A stretch of 64,000 bases of DNA from Sphingobium subterraneum (GTDB lineage Bacteria; Pseudomonadota; Alphaproteobacteria; Sphingomonadales; Sphingomonadaceae). The stretch spans positions 1,302,001 to 1,366,000 of the forward strand of contig NZ_JACIJP010000001.1 of the NCBI RefSeq assembly GCF_014199435.1, written 5' to 3'. Of this stretch, positions 8,639 through 17,787 are shown piece by piece. The position numbers were made by a program, and so were the translations under genes. The notes under the pieces were generated by a model. That model saw only the letters and a program-made list of their open reading frames with translations. It was not told where the DNA came from and did no database searches. The stretch's first letter is position 1. The number at the start of each line of letters is the position of its first letter.

Positions 8639-9891
8639 GCCGCGACGTCCGCGTCGAGGCCATAGGCCGTGTGGAGGACGCGTACGGCAAGCTCGGTCTC
8701 GTCTTCGTCGATCAGCACAGAGACCTTGATCTCGCTGGTCGAAATCGCCTCGATATTGATGCCACGATCGGCCAGCGCCTTGAACATCATCGCAGCGACG
8801 CCCGCATGGCTGCGCATGCCGACGCCCACGACGCTGACCTTGGACACTTCCGCATCGGTGATAAGGCGGTTGAAGCCGATCTCGCCCTTGCGTCCCTCCA
8901 AGATGTCGACGCTGCGCGCCAGGTCCGCGCGCGGAACGGTGAACGTCACATCGGTCTCGGCGTTGTCCTTGCTGTCGTTCTGGATGATCATGTCGACATT
9001 GATGCTGGCTTCGGCGAGCGGACTGAAGATGCTTGCCACCGCGCCCGGCTTATCGGGCACGCGGGTGACGATGACCTTCGCTTCGTTCTTGTCGACGGCG
9101 ATGCCGGTGATGAGCTGACGTTCCATGCTGCTGTCCTCTATTTCCTCTTCGCCGACGATCAACGTGCCGGGCAATTCATCCTGGGTCGGGTCATCGAAGG
9201 AGGAGAGCACCTGCACGCGCACCTTCTCCTTCATGGCCAGCGCGACCGAGCGGGTCTGGAGCACCTTGGACCCGACCGAAGCCAGTTCCAGCATCTCCTC
9301 ATACGTCACCATGTCGAGCTTGCGCGCACGGGCGACGATACGCGGGTCGGTGGTGTAGACGCCGTCGACGTCGGTGTAGATATCACAGCGATCCGCCTTC
9401 ACGGCCGCCGCCACGGCGACCGCCGAGGTATCGGAGCCGCCCCGGCCCAGCGTCGAGACGCGACCGTCGTCCATCATGCCCTGAAAACCGGGGATGACGG
9501 CAACCTGACCGGACTGCATCGCGGCGACCAGTGCGCCGGTATCGATGCTCTCGACCCGCGCCTTGGCGTGCGTTTCGACGGTGCGGATCGGCATCTGCCA
9601 GCCAAGCCAGCTGCGCGCGTTCACGCCCATCGCCTTCAATGTCATGGCGAGCAGCCCGCTCGTCACCTGTTCGCCCGATGCGACGACGACATCATATTCC
9701 GCCGGATCGTACAGCGGGCTGGCTTCCTTGCAGAAGCCGACCAGCCGATCCGTTTCGCCCGCCATGGCGGACACGACGACGGCAACCTCATTCCCCTGAT
9801 CGACCACATGTTTGACGCGTGCGGCAACGTTGCGAATGCGCTCCATCCCCGCCATGGAGGTTCCGCCGAACTTCATTACGATGCGCGCCAT
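8635..9891 (-). CDS. lysC: Aspartate kinase LysC
   Basis: Phosphorylates aspartate with ATP in the first step of lysine, threonine, methionine and diaminopimelate synthesis. The 418-residue protein starts at the ATG at 9891 with the kinase signature VMKFGGTSM. The AAK catalytic domain continues to about residue 250, including GRGGSDTSAVA, and two C-terminal ACT domains follow, where lysine/threonine feedback inhibitors bind in this class. The open frame extends 70 codons upstream over divergent ubiG, but that part has no kinase similarity and is a shadow. thrB, a later step of the same pathway, occurs at 16.3 kb in a different unit. Cytosolic. Confidence 0.96.
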   Translation of the reverse strand: MARIVMKFGGTSMAGMERIRNVAARVKHVVDQGNEVAVVVSAMAGETDRLVGFCKEASPLYDPAEYDVVVASGEQVTSGLLAMTLKAMGVNARSWLGWQMPIRTVETHAKARVESIDTGALVAAMQSGQVAVIPGFQGMMDDGRVSTLGRGGSDTSAVAVAAAVKADRCDIYTDVDGVYTTDPRIVARARKLDMVTYEEMLELASVGSKVLQTRSVALAMKEKVRVQVLSSFDDPTQDELPGTLIVGEEEIEDSSMERQLITGIAVDKNEAKVIVTRVPDKPGAVASIFSPLAEASINVDMIIQNDSKDNAETDVTFTVPRADLARSVDILEGRKGEIGFNRLITDAEVSKVSVVGVGMRSHAGVAAMMFKALADRGINIEAISTSEIKVSVLIDEDETELAVRVLHTAYGLDADVAA

Positions 9892-9982
9892 ATTTGCTGC
9901 CAGACCCAAGTGTCGATAAGAGTGGAATGCCGGACGGCCGCCCGGCACGAAAACCGCGCCCCTATAGTAAGCAAGGACCGTC

Positions 9983-10753
9983 ATGGCAAGCAACGCCGCC
10001 CCCCAAAGCACCGGCACGATCGATCCGGCGGAAGCCGCGCACTTCGGCACGCTTGCCGCCGACTGGTGGAATCCGGCCGGCTCGAGCGCGATGCTGCACA
10101 AGCTGAACCCCGTGCGCCTTGCCTATATCCGCCGCGCGGTGGACGCGCACTGGCACGGCGACACGCGCGCGCTGCGGCCGCTCGACGGGCGGCGGGCTCT
10201 GGATGTGGGCTGCGGTGCGGGGCTGCTGTGCGAACCGCTGGCCCGACTGGGCGCAGCGGTGACCGGTATCGACGCCGCGCACGAGAATATCGCTGTCGCC
10301 ACCGCGCACGCGGAGGGACAGGGCCTCGTGATCGACTATCGCGCGACGGGTATCGAATCGTTGATGGAAAGTGGCGAGCTGGCGGGCACGTTCGATCTTG
10401 TTACCTCCATGGAGGTGATTGAGCATGTCACCGACCCCGCGCAGTTCATCCGGGGCCTGGCGGATGCGCTCGCGCCCGGCGGCCTGATGATCCTCTCCAC
10501 CCCCAACCGCACGGTTGCATCGAAAATCGCGATGATCACGCTGGCGGAAGGGCTTGGGCGTATTCCCAAAGGCACGCATGACTGGAACAAGTTTCTGAAC
10601 CCCGACGAGCTTGAAGCCTTGCTGGATGATGCGGGATTGCAGATCACCGACCGCACGGGCATCGGCTTCGACCCGCGCTTCGGTCTTGTCCTCAGCGCGA
10701 ACGAGGCGATCAACTATATCGTGACGGTGGTGCGGAGTGCGCCTAGCGCATGA
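9983..10753 (+). CDS. ubiG: Ubiquinone biosynthesis O-methyltransferase UbiG
   Basis: SAM-dependent enzyme that performs both O-methylations in ubiquinone synthesis at the inner membrane face. The 256-residue protein has the family N-terminus (HFGTLAADWWNPAG), SAM motif I LDVGCGAGLL near residue 75, and the VTSMEVIEHVTDP and STPNRTVASK segments typical of UbiG. It is divergent from lysC across a 91-nt gap that must hold both promoters. Another ubiquinone gene, a UbiH/F-type hydroxylase, is at 22.0 kb in a separate unit. Confidence 0.96.
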   Translation: MASNAAPQSTGTIDPAEAAHFGTLAADWWNPAGSSAMLHKLNPVRLAYIRRAVDAHWHGDTRALRPLDGRRALDVGCGAGLLCEPLARLGAAVTGIDAAHENIAVATAHAEGQGLVIDYRATGIESLMESGELAGTFDLVTSMEVIEHVTDPAQFIRGLADALAPGGLMILSTPNRTVASKIAMITLAEGLGRIPKGTHDWNKFLNPDELEALLDDAGLQITDRTGIGFDPRFGLVLSANEAINYIVTVVRSAPSA

Positions 10754-10855
10754 TTATGCGGAGTTTAGTGTCCGGGGTGTCGGTTGTCCGCCGCATTTCT
10801 TATTTCTCTGCTCCGTTTCTATGAGAGGAGCACCGGAAGTGAGTATATCAGCAGC

Positions 10856-10884
10856 TTGACGCTACCGAATCGATTTTATATAAA
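10856..10884 (+). promoter_or_regulatory. Near-consensus sigma-70 type promoter for the orphan ATPase
   Basis: TTGACG at 10856-10861, a 17-nt spacer, then TATAAA at 10879-10884. It is one of the closest matches to the housekeeping consensus in the window. The predicted start near 10891 leaves a 5' leader of about 130 nt before the ATG at 11024. Confidence 0.65.
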
Positions 10885-10890
10885 TCTGAT

Positions 10891-11023
10891 GAGGTATGGC
10901 CCATGCCTCCCCCCACCATTGGGGAAGCATTAGATGTGCAGGGCGTTGTGTTTGTCGAACCATCCCGTTCGAGCATTTGCATAAGGTGGGATTGCGAACA
11001 TCGCTCGAAAGAGGAGGTTCTCA
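10891..11023 (+). promoter_or_regulatory. Structured 5' leader with anti-SD tract, candidate cis-regulatory RNA
   Basis: The leader holds a C-rich tract CCTCCCCCC (10906-10914) able to pair with the strong ribosome site GAGGAGG (11011-11017). It also has a local CCCC/GGGG hairpin and a perfect 6-bp hairpin TCGAAC-catccc-GTTCGA (10955-10972). The C-rich tract could either be locked in its own hairpin or sequester the ribosome site. No known riboswitch was recognised. The regulatory reading is inference. Confidence 0.4.
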
Positions 11024-11737
11024 ATGCGGCTATCTGCTCCAATCTTCAAACTTAAGCGCCAAGCGAAGTTGCTCGCTCGCGATGCCAACATTCCGCTGCA
11101 TGCGGCCCTTGATCAGACCGCCCGAAATGAGGGCTTTTATGCTTGGAGTCATCTCGCAGCATTCGCATCCAACCGTAGGCCGACACATGAAATTCTGGCA
11201 CAACTCGCTCCGGGTGATCTGGTGCTGTTAGGCGCGCGTCCCGGCCATGGCAAAACTCTCATGGGTCTAGAGCTGGCTATCGAAGCCGTCCGGACAGATC
11301 GACCGGCCTTCTTCTTCACCCTGGAAGACCACGAAGGCGTCGTGTTCGACCGACTTCAAATGCTTGGCACTGACAGGAAAGCGGTCGAGGGAAAGCTGCT
11401 CATCGATACGTCCGACGACATCTGCGCCGACCACATAATCGACCGGATCGGTCATCGGATCTCACGGGCCGTAGCGATCGTCGACTATCTTCAGCTGCTC
11501 GACCAGCGACGCCATAATCCGGAACTTGAGGTCCAGATAAAGGCGTTGAGGATGTTTGCGAGTACGACAAGCTCAATCATTGTGCTGCTGTCACAAATTG
11601 ATCGGGCCTTCGAAACGACACCTAGAAGCATCCCCGGAATGACGGATATTCGCTTGCCCAATCCTCTCGACTTCGGCCTATTCACGAAAGCCTGCTTTAT
11701 GCATGACGGTGAAACTTATCTTGAGGAAATAGCCTAA
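11024..11737 (+). CDS. Orphan DnaB/RecA-like ATPase
   Basis: A 237-residue RecA-fold ATPase resembling the C-terminal half of replicative helicase DnaB. Walker A is GARPGHGKT (70-78), Walker B/motif H2 is AIVDYLQLLDQ (151-161), and a DnaB-like LLSQIDR occurs at 188-194. The DnaB N-terminal primase-binding domain is absent. Instead residues 8-50 (LKRQAKLLARDANIPL, then ALDQTARNEGFYAWSHLAA) look like a short helical motif also found at the ends of glyoxalase-related and other small bacterial proteins. The start is supported by GAGGAGG 6 nt upstream. Base composition is clearly less GC-rich than the neighbours and the gene stands alone between two core units, which suggests acquisition. Role unknown: accessory helicase, plasmid/phage remnant or regulatory ATPase are all possible. 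Confidence 0.7.
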   Translation: MRLSAPIFKLKRQAKLLARDANIPLHAALDQTARNEGFYAWSHLAAFASNRRPTHEILAQLAPGDLVLLGARPGHGKTLMGLELAIEAVRTDRPAFFFTLEDHEGVVFDRLQMLGTDRKAVEGKLLIDTSDDICADHIIDRIGHRISRAVAIVDYLQLLDQRRHNPELEVQIKALRMFASTTSSIIVLLSQIDRAFETTPRSIPGMTDIRLPNPLDFGLFTKACFMHDGETYLEEIA

Positions 11738-11930
11738 AGTCGTCAATATTGAGGACCGCAGCGCCCGAGACCCGGCAAGGCGGCGCAAATCCGGCGCTGA
11801 TATTGTGTTAGGCTTAAGTCTAAAAAAGCAGCAGTAGATCGAAACTCAAAACGGCCACGCCCGCGTGACTACGCCTTAAACATAATCGTGTTATGCGGTG
11901 CTCTGCACGAGGCGGAAACAGGCCGACAGG
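11738..11930. other. Gene-free, lower-GC gap
   Basis: This 193-nt stretch between the orphan ATPase and the convergent SPOR gene has runs of A and T but no ORF, tRNA or clear terminator that I can see. It may be the downstream border of the inserted segment. Confidence 0.4.
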
Positions 11931-12692
11931 TCAGTTGACGACCATGCAGCTTTCGCCCGCGACCTTCAGCTTGCCGCACAGCGCATTCGCGTTGGAGGCG
12001 CTACCGACGCCTGCGCGCAAGCGGTAGAGCGTCGTGTTGCCTACCTCGACCGGTTCAACGGACGATCCCAGTGCGGCGAGATAATCAAACCGCTTGGACA
12101 ATTTGCCCCATGCATCCTTGGCCATGGCCGCGCTGCCATACGCGCCGAGCTGGATCTGCGCGCTACCGCCGTTCGCCTTCGCGACCGGGGCGGCGGCTTT
12201 CTTATCGGCCTTGGTGCCATCGGCTACCTGGGCGCTGACCTTAGCAGCGGGCTTGGGCGCCGCCGCGTTCTTCGCCATGACAGCGTCGGCATTGTTCGAG
12301 CCCTTGCCGGTCGCGGCCGGAGCGGTCGCGAGCGGCGCTTCGGGCAAGCGCGAGGGATCGATCTTGCCGTCCCGCTCCACGCCTTCGCTGGTCGAGAAGC
12401 TGGAGTCGCCGACGCCCTGGAATTTCTTCGCGTCCGCTTCGCTTGCCGGGATCTTGTAGTTTTCGCGCGGCGCAGCAATCAACTCGCCGGATCCGTCGTT
12501 CGAATTGAGCGAGCGCAGGAAATACACGCCGCCCACGATCAGGCCCAGCAACAGCAGCCCACCCAGGATAAACCCGGCCAGCCGCATCGGCGCGACGCCT
12601 TCCTCGACATCGTCGTCCTGCGCAGGCTCCAGCCACGGCAGCCGGTCTTCTTCCTCGAAATTCAGGCCGCCGCGGGAATAATCGCTCATCAT
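11931..12692 (-). CDS. SPOR-domain membrane protein
   Basis: Likely a division-associated protein that binds denuded septal peptidoglycan through its SPOR domain. The 253-residue sequence has an acidic cytoplasmic N-terminus (NFEEEDRLPWLEPAQDDDVEEG) and one membrane helix at about 37-58. A long Ala/Lys/Pro-rich periplasmic linker leads to a C-terminal SPOR domain (about 172-250, starting AQIQLGAYGSAAMAKDAW). The layout is that of FtsN/DedD-type proteins, but no FtsN-specific motif is visible. It overlaps the 3' end of argS by 4 nt and is read after it. SPOR genes downstream of argS are common in alphaproteobacteria. Confidence 0.88.
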   Translation of the reverse strand: MMSDYSRGGLNFEEEDRLPWLEPAQDDDVEEGVAPMRLAGFILGGLLLLGLIVGGVYFLRSLNSNDGSGELIAAPRENYKIPASEADAKKFQGVGDSSFSTSEGVERDGKIDPSRLPEAPLATAPAATGKGSNNADAVMAKNAAAPKPAAKVSAQVADGTKADKKAAAPVAKANGGSAQIQLGAYGSAAMAKDAWGKLSKRFDYLAALGSSVEPVEVGNTTLYRLRAGVGSASNANALCGKLKVAGESCMVVN

Positions 12693-14428
12693 TGCATCTC
12701 CGAAAGAGCTTGCACGCCCATCAGCGTCAACCCGTTCCGGATAACTTGCCCTATTTGGCGACTCAAGAAAAGCCTGACGGACGTGGTGTCAGGGTCGTTA
12801 ACCACGATTATCCGCTTGGACGGATCATCGTTCCCCATGTTCCACCATGCATGGAAAGCGGCAGCCAAATCATTGAGATAAAATGCAATTCTATGGGGCT
12901 CCCGAGCCTGTGCAGCCCCCTCGACAATGCGCGGAAACTGCGCCGTCAGCTTGACAAGATCCTGTTCTGCTGTGCCAAGGCGGGACAGGTCCGGTTCCGA
13001 AAGGGCAATCCCCGCCTCCTCCGCCCGCCGCCCCAGCGACGCAATACGCGCATGGGCATATTGCACGTAGAAAACCGGGTTGTCCTTCGAAGCCTCGACC
13101 ACCTTTGCGAAGTCGAAGTCCATCTGCGCATCGGCTTTGCGCGTCAGCATCGTGAAACGCACCACATCCGCACCGACCTCGCCTACGACATCGGCGAGGG
13201 TAACGAAGTTTCCGGCGCGCTTGGACATCTTCACCGGTTCGCCATTACGCAGCAGGCGCACCATCTGGACGAGCTTCACGTCGAATCGCGTTTTGCCGCC
13301 TGGGTTGTTGACGGTCAACGCGGCAACCGCCGCCTGGATGCGCTTGACCGTCCCGGCATGATCCGCGCCCCAGATGTCGATCAACTGGTCCGCACTTTGC
13401 GCCTTTTGGTAGTGATAGGCCATGTCAGCGCCGAAGTAAGTCCAGCTGCCGTTGGATTTCTTGATCGGCCGGTCCTGATCGTCACCGAACTGCGTCGAGC
13501 GGAACAAGGGGAGCTCCACCGGCTCCCAGTCCTCGGGCGTTTCGCCCTTGGGCGCTTCGAGCACGCCGTCATAAATGAGCCCTCTTGCCCGCAGTTCTGC
13601 CTCGGCCGCATCGGGCTTGCCCGCCGCCTGCAACTCGGCCTCAGACGAGAAAATATCGTGGTGGATGCCCAGCAGCGCCAGATCCGCGCGGATCATCTCC
13701 ATCATCGCCGCAACGGCGCGGGTGCGAAACAGCGCAAGCCATTCTCCCTCGTCTGCCCCAACATAGCGGTCGCCGAACTCGGCCGCCAGCGCCTGCCCGA
13801 CCGGCACCAAATAATCGCCGGGATACAGCCCCTCGGGGATCTCGCCAACGTCCTCGCCCAGCGCTTCGCGGTAGCGCAGATGCGCCGACCGGGCGAGCAC
13901 ATCCACCTGCCCGCCCGCATCGTTGATATAATATTCGCGCGTTACAGCGTGACCGACAAACTCCAATAGCGTCGCCAGCGCATCGCCCACCACTGCGCCC
14001 CGGCAATGCCCCATATGCATCGGCCCGGTCGGGTTGGCCGACACATATTCGACGTTGACGCGAATACCCTTGCCAATATCGGACCGTCCGAAATCGTCCG
14101 CCAGCCGCGCTATTGCCTGCAATTCCCCGGCCCATGTCTCGGGCGTCAGGCGCATGTTGATGAACCCCGGCCCGGCAATATCGACCGACGCCACCTCGTC
14201 CAACGCCTGCAGCCTCGCGGCGATCTTCTCGGCCAGCGCGCGCGGGTTGGTGCCCGCCGGTTTTGCCAGCACCATCGCCGCATTGGTAGCAAGGTCGCCA
14301 TGCGCGGGGTCGCGCGGCGGCTCGACGGTCACCGCCTTGCGGTCCAGCCCTTGCGGAAGATCGCCCGCCTGTTCCAGTTGATCGAGCAGCGCCGCCATAT
14401 GGTCGGCGAAACGCAGGTAAAGTGTCAC
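12689..14428 (-). CDS. argS: Arginyl-tRNA synthetase
   Basis: Charges tRNA-Arg with arginine. The 579-residue class I enzyme has the N-terminal Add-1 domain and the HIGH-type motif in SANPTGPMHMGHCRGAVVG (about 130-148). A KMSKRAGNFV motif and the C-terminal DALR anticodon-binding domain (ending ...LTLMGVQALSEM) follow. Length is normal. ATGA overlap with the following SPOR gene indicates an argS-SPOR operon. A lipoprotein gene lies 83 nt upstream on the same strand. Confidence 0.97.
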   Translation of the reverse strand: MTLYLRFADHMAALLDQLEQAGDLPQGLDRKAVTVEPPRDPAHGDLATNAAMVLAKPAGTNPRALAEKIAARLQALDEVASVDIAGPGFINMRLTPETWAGELQAIARLADDFGRSDIGKGIRVNVEYVSANPTGPMHMGHCRGAVVGDALATLLEFVGHAVTREYYINDAGGQVDVLARSAHLRYREALGEDVGEIPEGLYPGDYLVPVGQALAAEFGDRYVGADEGEWLALFRTRAVAAMMEMIRADLALLGIHHDIFSSEAELQAAGKPDAAEAELRARGLIYDGVLEAPKGETPEDWEPVELPLFRSTQFGDDQDRPIKKSNGSWTYFGADMAYHYQKAQSADQLIDIWGADHAGTVKRIQAAVAALTVNNPGGKTRFDVKLVQMVRLLRNGEPVKMSKRAGNFVTLADVVGEVGADVVRFTMLTRKADAQMDFDFAKVVEASKDNPVFYVQYAHARIASLGRRAEEAGIALSEPDLSRLGTAEQDLVKLTAQFPRIVEGAAQAREPHRIAFYLNDLAAAFHAWWNMGNDDPSKRIIVVNDPDTTSVRLFLSRQIGQVIRNGLTLMGVQALSEMQ

Positions 14429-14511
14429 TCTGCCATCCTGTCATTGCCCCGCTGGCCAGCCAGTCGAGGGCAATGCGCCAGGGATAAGGGAGAATTAAAC
14501 CGCGGCCACCC

Positions 14512-15168
14512 TCAACGGGTAGCGTTGTATCGCAACTGGTCCTGCGTCAGGTTGAAACCGACCAGCAGTTCGAAGCTTGTTCGCTGCAGGGCCGCACGCA
14601 CGTCGGGCGCGGCCATCGGGTCGAGCGCAGCGTCCGCATCGCCCGCCTTGCGCTTGTTGGTGATGCGGCTCTGGATTTCCGCGGGCAACGTGGCCGACGC
14701 GCGGTCCACATAGGACGACGCCTTCGCCGATGCGGTCGCGCGATACTCGCCCGGCGCGAAGGTCAGGCGCACTTCGCCCACCCGCTTTGCGATGACGGCG
14801 TTGCCGCCGCGTACGACGGTCGAAAAATAAGGCAGCACAACTTCGCGCGGGCCGCTTGCGTCGCTGCGCCGTGCCTGCACGTCGAACGTCGCTTCCGTGT
14901 AGAACTGATCGCCCGTTTCCGAACATGTGGAACGCAGATTGGCGACCGCGGCGACCACGTCGATGGCGGCAGCATCGCGGCTGCTGGCCGGGTTGAACAG
15001 CGTGATGTCGCCCGTCATCGCCGGAATCGCGGCGGTCGGACACGCCGAGCGCACGGCCAGGATGCCGCCTGTCTCATCAATTTCGCCCTTCCGCGAGCAG
15101 GCGGCGAGTGCACACAGAGCCAGTCCGGCAACCGACAGCTTCAGCAACGAGGATCGGAGAGTTGTCAC
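14512..15168 (-). CDS. Putative lipoprotein of unknown function
   Basis: A 218-residue secreted protein. The GTG at 15168 is chosen because AAGGGA lies 6-7 nt upstream; it opens with TTLRSSLLKLSVAGLA and the lipobox LCALAAC. The frame stays open 19 codons further upstream, but those residues spoil the signal peptide. The mature part is rich in beta-prone stretches (FYTEATFDVQARR, VRLTFAPGEYRATASAKAS) and has no recognised domain. It looks like a sphingomonad-conserved hypothetical. It precedes argS on the same strand and is divergent from ispH. Outer- or inner-membrane anchoring cannot be told. Confidence 0.7.
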   Translation of the reverse strand: MTTLRSSLLKLSVAGLALCALAACSRKGEIDETGGILAVRSACPTAAIPAMTGDITLFNPASSRDAAAIDVVAAVANLRSTCSETGDQFYTEATFDVQARRSDASGPREVVLPYFSTVVRGGNAVIAKRVGEVRLTFAPGEYRATASAKASSYVDRASATLPAEIQSRITNKRKAGDADAALDPMAAPDVRAALQRTSFELLVGFNLTQDQLRYNATR

Positions 15169-15293
15169 GCATGTTCCCTTGATCGTGTGATCCGGCTTCT
15201 TATCCGCCCCTCCCCGTCCGCGCAACCGAAACAGAACGTGTGTGGTGCGTCACACCTAGCCAGCATGGCGAAAGCTTCGTAAAGGCCGATGAC

Positions 15294-16280
15294 ATGACCC
15301 AGCCTGAACCCGTATCCGCGCCGCAGGGACTACCCTCCCTTAACCTGCTCATCGCAGCGCCCCGTGGATTTTGCGCGGGGGTCGACCGCGCTATCATCAT
15401 CGTCGAGCGTGCGATCGAGAAATATGGCGCCCCGGTCTATGTCCGGCACGAGATCGTCCATAACAAGTTCGTGGTCGACAGCCTGAAGGCCAAAGGCGCG
15501 ATTTTCGTCGAGGAACTCGATGATGTACCGGACGGCGTGCCGGTCGTCTTTTCCGCGCATGGCGTGCCCAAGGCGGTGCCTGCGAAGGCCGAGGAGCGAG
15601 GCCTCTCTTATCTCGACGCGACCTGCCCTTTGGTGTCCAAGGTCCACCGCCAAGCCGAGCGGCAGGTGGAGGCCGGGCGGCACATCGTGTTCATCGGCCA
15701 TCGCGGCCACCCCGAAGTCATCGGCACTTTTGGCCAGATACCCGACGGCACAATCAGCCTGATCGAATCGGAGGCCGATGCGGAAGCCTTTACTCCCGCC
15801 GATCCCGGCAATCTTGCTTTTCTGACGCAGACTACCCTTTCCGTGGACGATACCGCCGCGATCATCGCGATCCTGCAACGCCGTTTTCCGTCGATCGTGG
15901 GACCCAAGGGCGAAGACATCTGCTACGCGACGTCGAACCGGCAGGCCGCGGTCAAGGCCATTGCCCGTAGCTGCGACGCTGTGCTCGTCATCGGCGCGCC
16001 CAACAGTTCGAACTCTCTGCGCCTGGTGGAATGCGCGGAACGGGAAGGCACCCCGGCCCGCCTGATCCAGCGCGCGACGGAGATCGATTTCGATTGGCTG
16101 GCGGGCGCCCGCACCCTCGGCATAACGGCCGGAGCCTCCGCGCCGGAAGTGCTGGTGCGCGAAGTGGTCGACGCCCTGCGCAGCCGCTACAACGTTACCG
16201 AACAGGAAGTGGAATCAGCGCGCGAGAACATCGCGTTCAAGCTGCCCAGAGGACTCGACACCGGGCTGGAGACCGCCTGA
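15294..16280 (+). CDS. ispH: 4-hydroxy-3-methylbut-2-enyl diphosphate reductase IspH
   Basis: Last step of the MEP isoprenoid pathway: the iron-sulfur enzyme makes IPP and DMAPP from HMBPP. The 328-residue protein carries the three cluster cysteines C27 ([10 protein letters not shown]), C111 ([11 protein letters not shown]) and C210 (DICYATSNR). The ATG at 15294 is preferred over the ORF-extending ATG at 15240, because the family starts just before [13 protein letters not shown]. It leads the plus-strand unit ispH-thrB-rnhA; thrB begins 2 nt after its stop. ispH followed by thrB is a recurring alphaproteobacterial order. Confidence 0.97.
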   Translation: MTQPEPVSAPQGLPSLNLLIAAPRGFCAGVDRAIIIVERAIEKYGAPVYVRHEIVHNKFVVDSLKAKGAIFVEELDDVPDGVPVVFSAHGVPKAVPAKAEERGLSYLDATCPLVSKVHRQAERQVEAGRHIVFIGHRGHPEVIGTFGQIPDGTISLIESEADAEAFTPADPGNLAFLTQTTLSVDDTAAIIAILQRRFPSIVGPKGEDICYATSNRQAAVKAIARSCDAVLVIGAPNSSNSLRLVECAEREGTPARLIQRATEIDFDWLAGARTLGITAGASAPEVLVREVVDALRSRYNVTEQEVESARENIAFKLPRGLDTGLETA

Positions 16281-16282
16281 CG

Positions 16283-17260
16283 ATGGCGGTTTATACCCAT
16301 GTACCCGCCGAAGACATGGCGCAGTTCCTTACCCGCTACGCCACCGGTCCGCTCATTTCCGCCAAGGGCATCGCGGAAGGGGTGGAAAACAGCAACTATC
16401 TGGTCGAGACCGAAAGCCTGACCTCCGGCACCGACCGATTCATCCTTACCCTCTACGAAAAGCGCGTGGATGAGGCGGACCTCCCCTTCTTCATGGACCT
16501 GCTCGATCATCTGGGCGCGCGCGGGTGCAGGGTGCCCCGCTTCATCGCCGATCGCGACGGGGTGAAGCTCCAGCAACTGGGCGGTCGCCCCGCCTGCCTG
16601 ATCGAGTTTCTCAGCGGCATTTCCGTTACCGAACCGACTCCTGCGCAGAGCGCCGCCGCCGGGCGCGCGCTAGGCGAACTGCACATCGCCGCGCAAGGCT
16701 TTCCGGCCGAGCGTCGCAACACGCTGGACCTTGCCGGCTGGCACGATCTCGCGGGGCGATGCGGCGACGGGCTGGACAGCATTGCGCCGGGCCTGGGCGC
16801 CCGGGTAGAGCAGGAACTTGCCTGGCTCGACGTGCATTGGCCGCGCGATCTCGACCGCAGCGTCATCCATGCCGATCTCTTCCCCGACAATGTGCTGATG
16901 CATGGCGACGAGGTGACGGGCCTCATCGACTTCTATTTCAGCTGCACCGATATCCGGGCCTATGACCTGGCGATCACGCATGGCGCGTGGTGCTTCGCCC
17001 ATGATGGCAGCCATTACTACGCCGATCGCGGTGCGGCGCTTGTCGGCGGTTATGTCCAGACCCACGGCCTTTCGGACGCCGAACGTGCAGCCTTCCCCGC
17101 GCTGTGTCGGGGCGCGGCACTGCGCTTTCTGCTGACCCGCGCCTATGACTGGATCAACACGCCACCCGATGCGATGGTGACGCGCAAGGATCCCCTGGCC
17201 TACCGCCGACGGCTCGACTTCTACGCGCAGGCCCATCCCGCCGAACTGCTCGGCGCATGA
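16283..17260 (+). CDS. thrB: Homoserine kinase, ThrB type II (aminoglycoside phosphotransferase fold)
   Basis: Phosphorylates homoserine on the path to threonine. The 325-residue protein belongs to the alternative homoserine kinase family with the APH kinase fold, not the GHMP family. The catalytic loop [10 protein letters not shown] and metal-binding LIDFYFSC are in place (about residues 193-217). The ATG at 16283 lies 2 nt after the ispH stop. A longer frame from 16031 would overlap ispH and is rejected. Its stop overlaps rnhA by 4 nt, so the three genes are translationally linked. Confidence 0.95.
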   Translation: MAVYTHVPAEDMAQFLTRYATGPLISAKGIAEGVENSNYLVETESLTSGTDRFILTLYEKRVDEADLPFFMDLLDHLGARGCRVPRFIADRDGVKLQQLGGRPACLIEFLSGISVTEPTPAQSAAAGRALGELHIAAQGFPAERRNTLDLAGWHDLAGRCGDGLDSIAPGLGARVEQELAWLDVHWPRDLDRSVIHADLFPDNVLMHGDEVTGLIDFYFSCTDIRAYDLAITHGAWCFAHDGSHYYADRGAALVGGYVQTHGLSDAERAAFPALCRGAALRFLLTRAYDWINTPPDAMVTRKDPLAYRRRLDFYAQAHPAELLGA

Positions 17261-17703
17261 CCGACCGCACGAAGGTCGAGATCTTCACCGATGGCGCATG
17301 CAAGGGAAATCCCGGCCCCGGCGGCTGGGGCGCGGTCATCCGTTCCGGCGCGCACGAAAAGGAAATTTCCGGCGGCGAACCCCAGACCACCAACAACCGC
17401 ATGGAGATGATGGCGGCAATCGAGGCGTTGAATGCCCTCAAGCGCCCCTGCGACGTCACCCTCTTCACCGACAGCAAATATGTGATGGACGGCATCACCA
17501 AATGGGTCTTCGGCTGGCAGAAGAACGGCTGGCGCACCGCCGACAAGAAGCCGGTGAAGAACGGCGAACTCTGGCAGGCGCTCGTCGCCGCAACTGCCCG
17601 CCACACCGTCGAGTGGCGGTGGGTGCGCGGCCATAACGGCCACCCGGAAAACGAACGTGCGGATGTCCTCGCCTCCAACGCCGCCGACGCGATGCGCCCC
17701 TGA
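17257..17703 (+). CDS. rnhA: Ribonuclease HI
   Basis: Cleaves the RNA strand of RNA-DNA hybrids, removing Okazaki primers and R-loops. The 148-residue protein has the expected [16 protein letters not shown] start with catalytic Asp12. The [10 protein letters not shown] glutamate, TDSKYV aspartate and a C-terminal [14 protein letters not shown] region complete the active site. Length matches E. coli RNase HI (155). It is the third gene of ispH-thrB-rnhA. Confidence 0.97.
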   Translation: MTDRTKVEIFTDGACKGNPGPGGWGAVIRSGAHEKEISGGEPQTTNNRMEMMAAIEALNALKRPCDVTLFTDSKYVMDGITKWVFGWQKNGWRTADKKPVKNGELWQALVAATARHTVEWRWVRGHNGHPENERADVLASNAADAMRP

Positions 17704-17787
17704 TCTTCGCGCTGTCGCCGAAGAGCCGTTGACTTCGCGACACCGTCACGCGACATTCCTGGATGGGGGACGACGACGGAGATTGCC

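Noticed and set aside
8671..10422. Plus-strand open frame of 583 codons across lysC and ubiG
   Set aside because: It runs antisense to lysC and then out of frame through ubiG, both certain genes.
10896..11231. 111-codon plus-strand frame starting in the leader of the orphan ATPase
   Set aside because: It overlaps the ATPase in another frame, lacks a ribosome site, and the ATPase has GAGGAGG at ideal distance.
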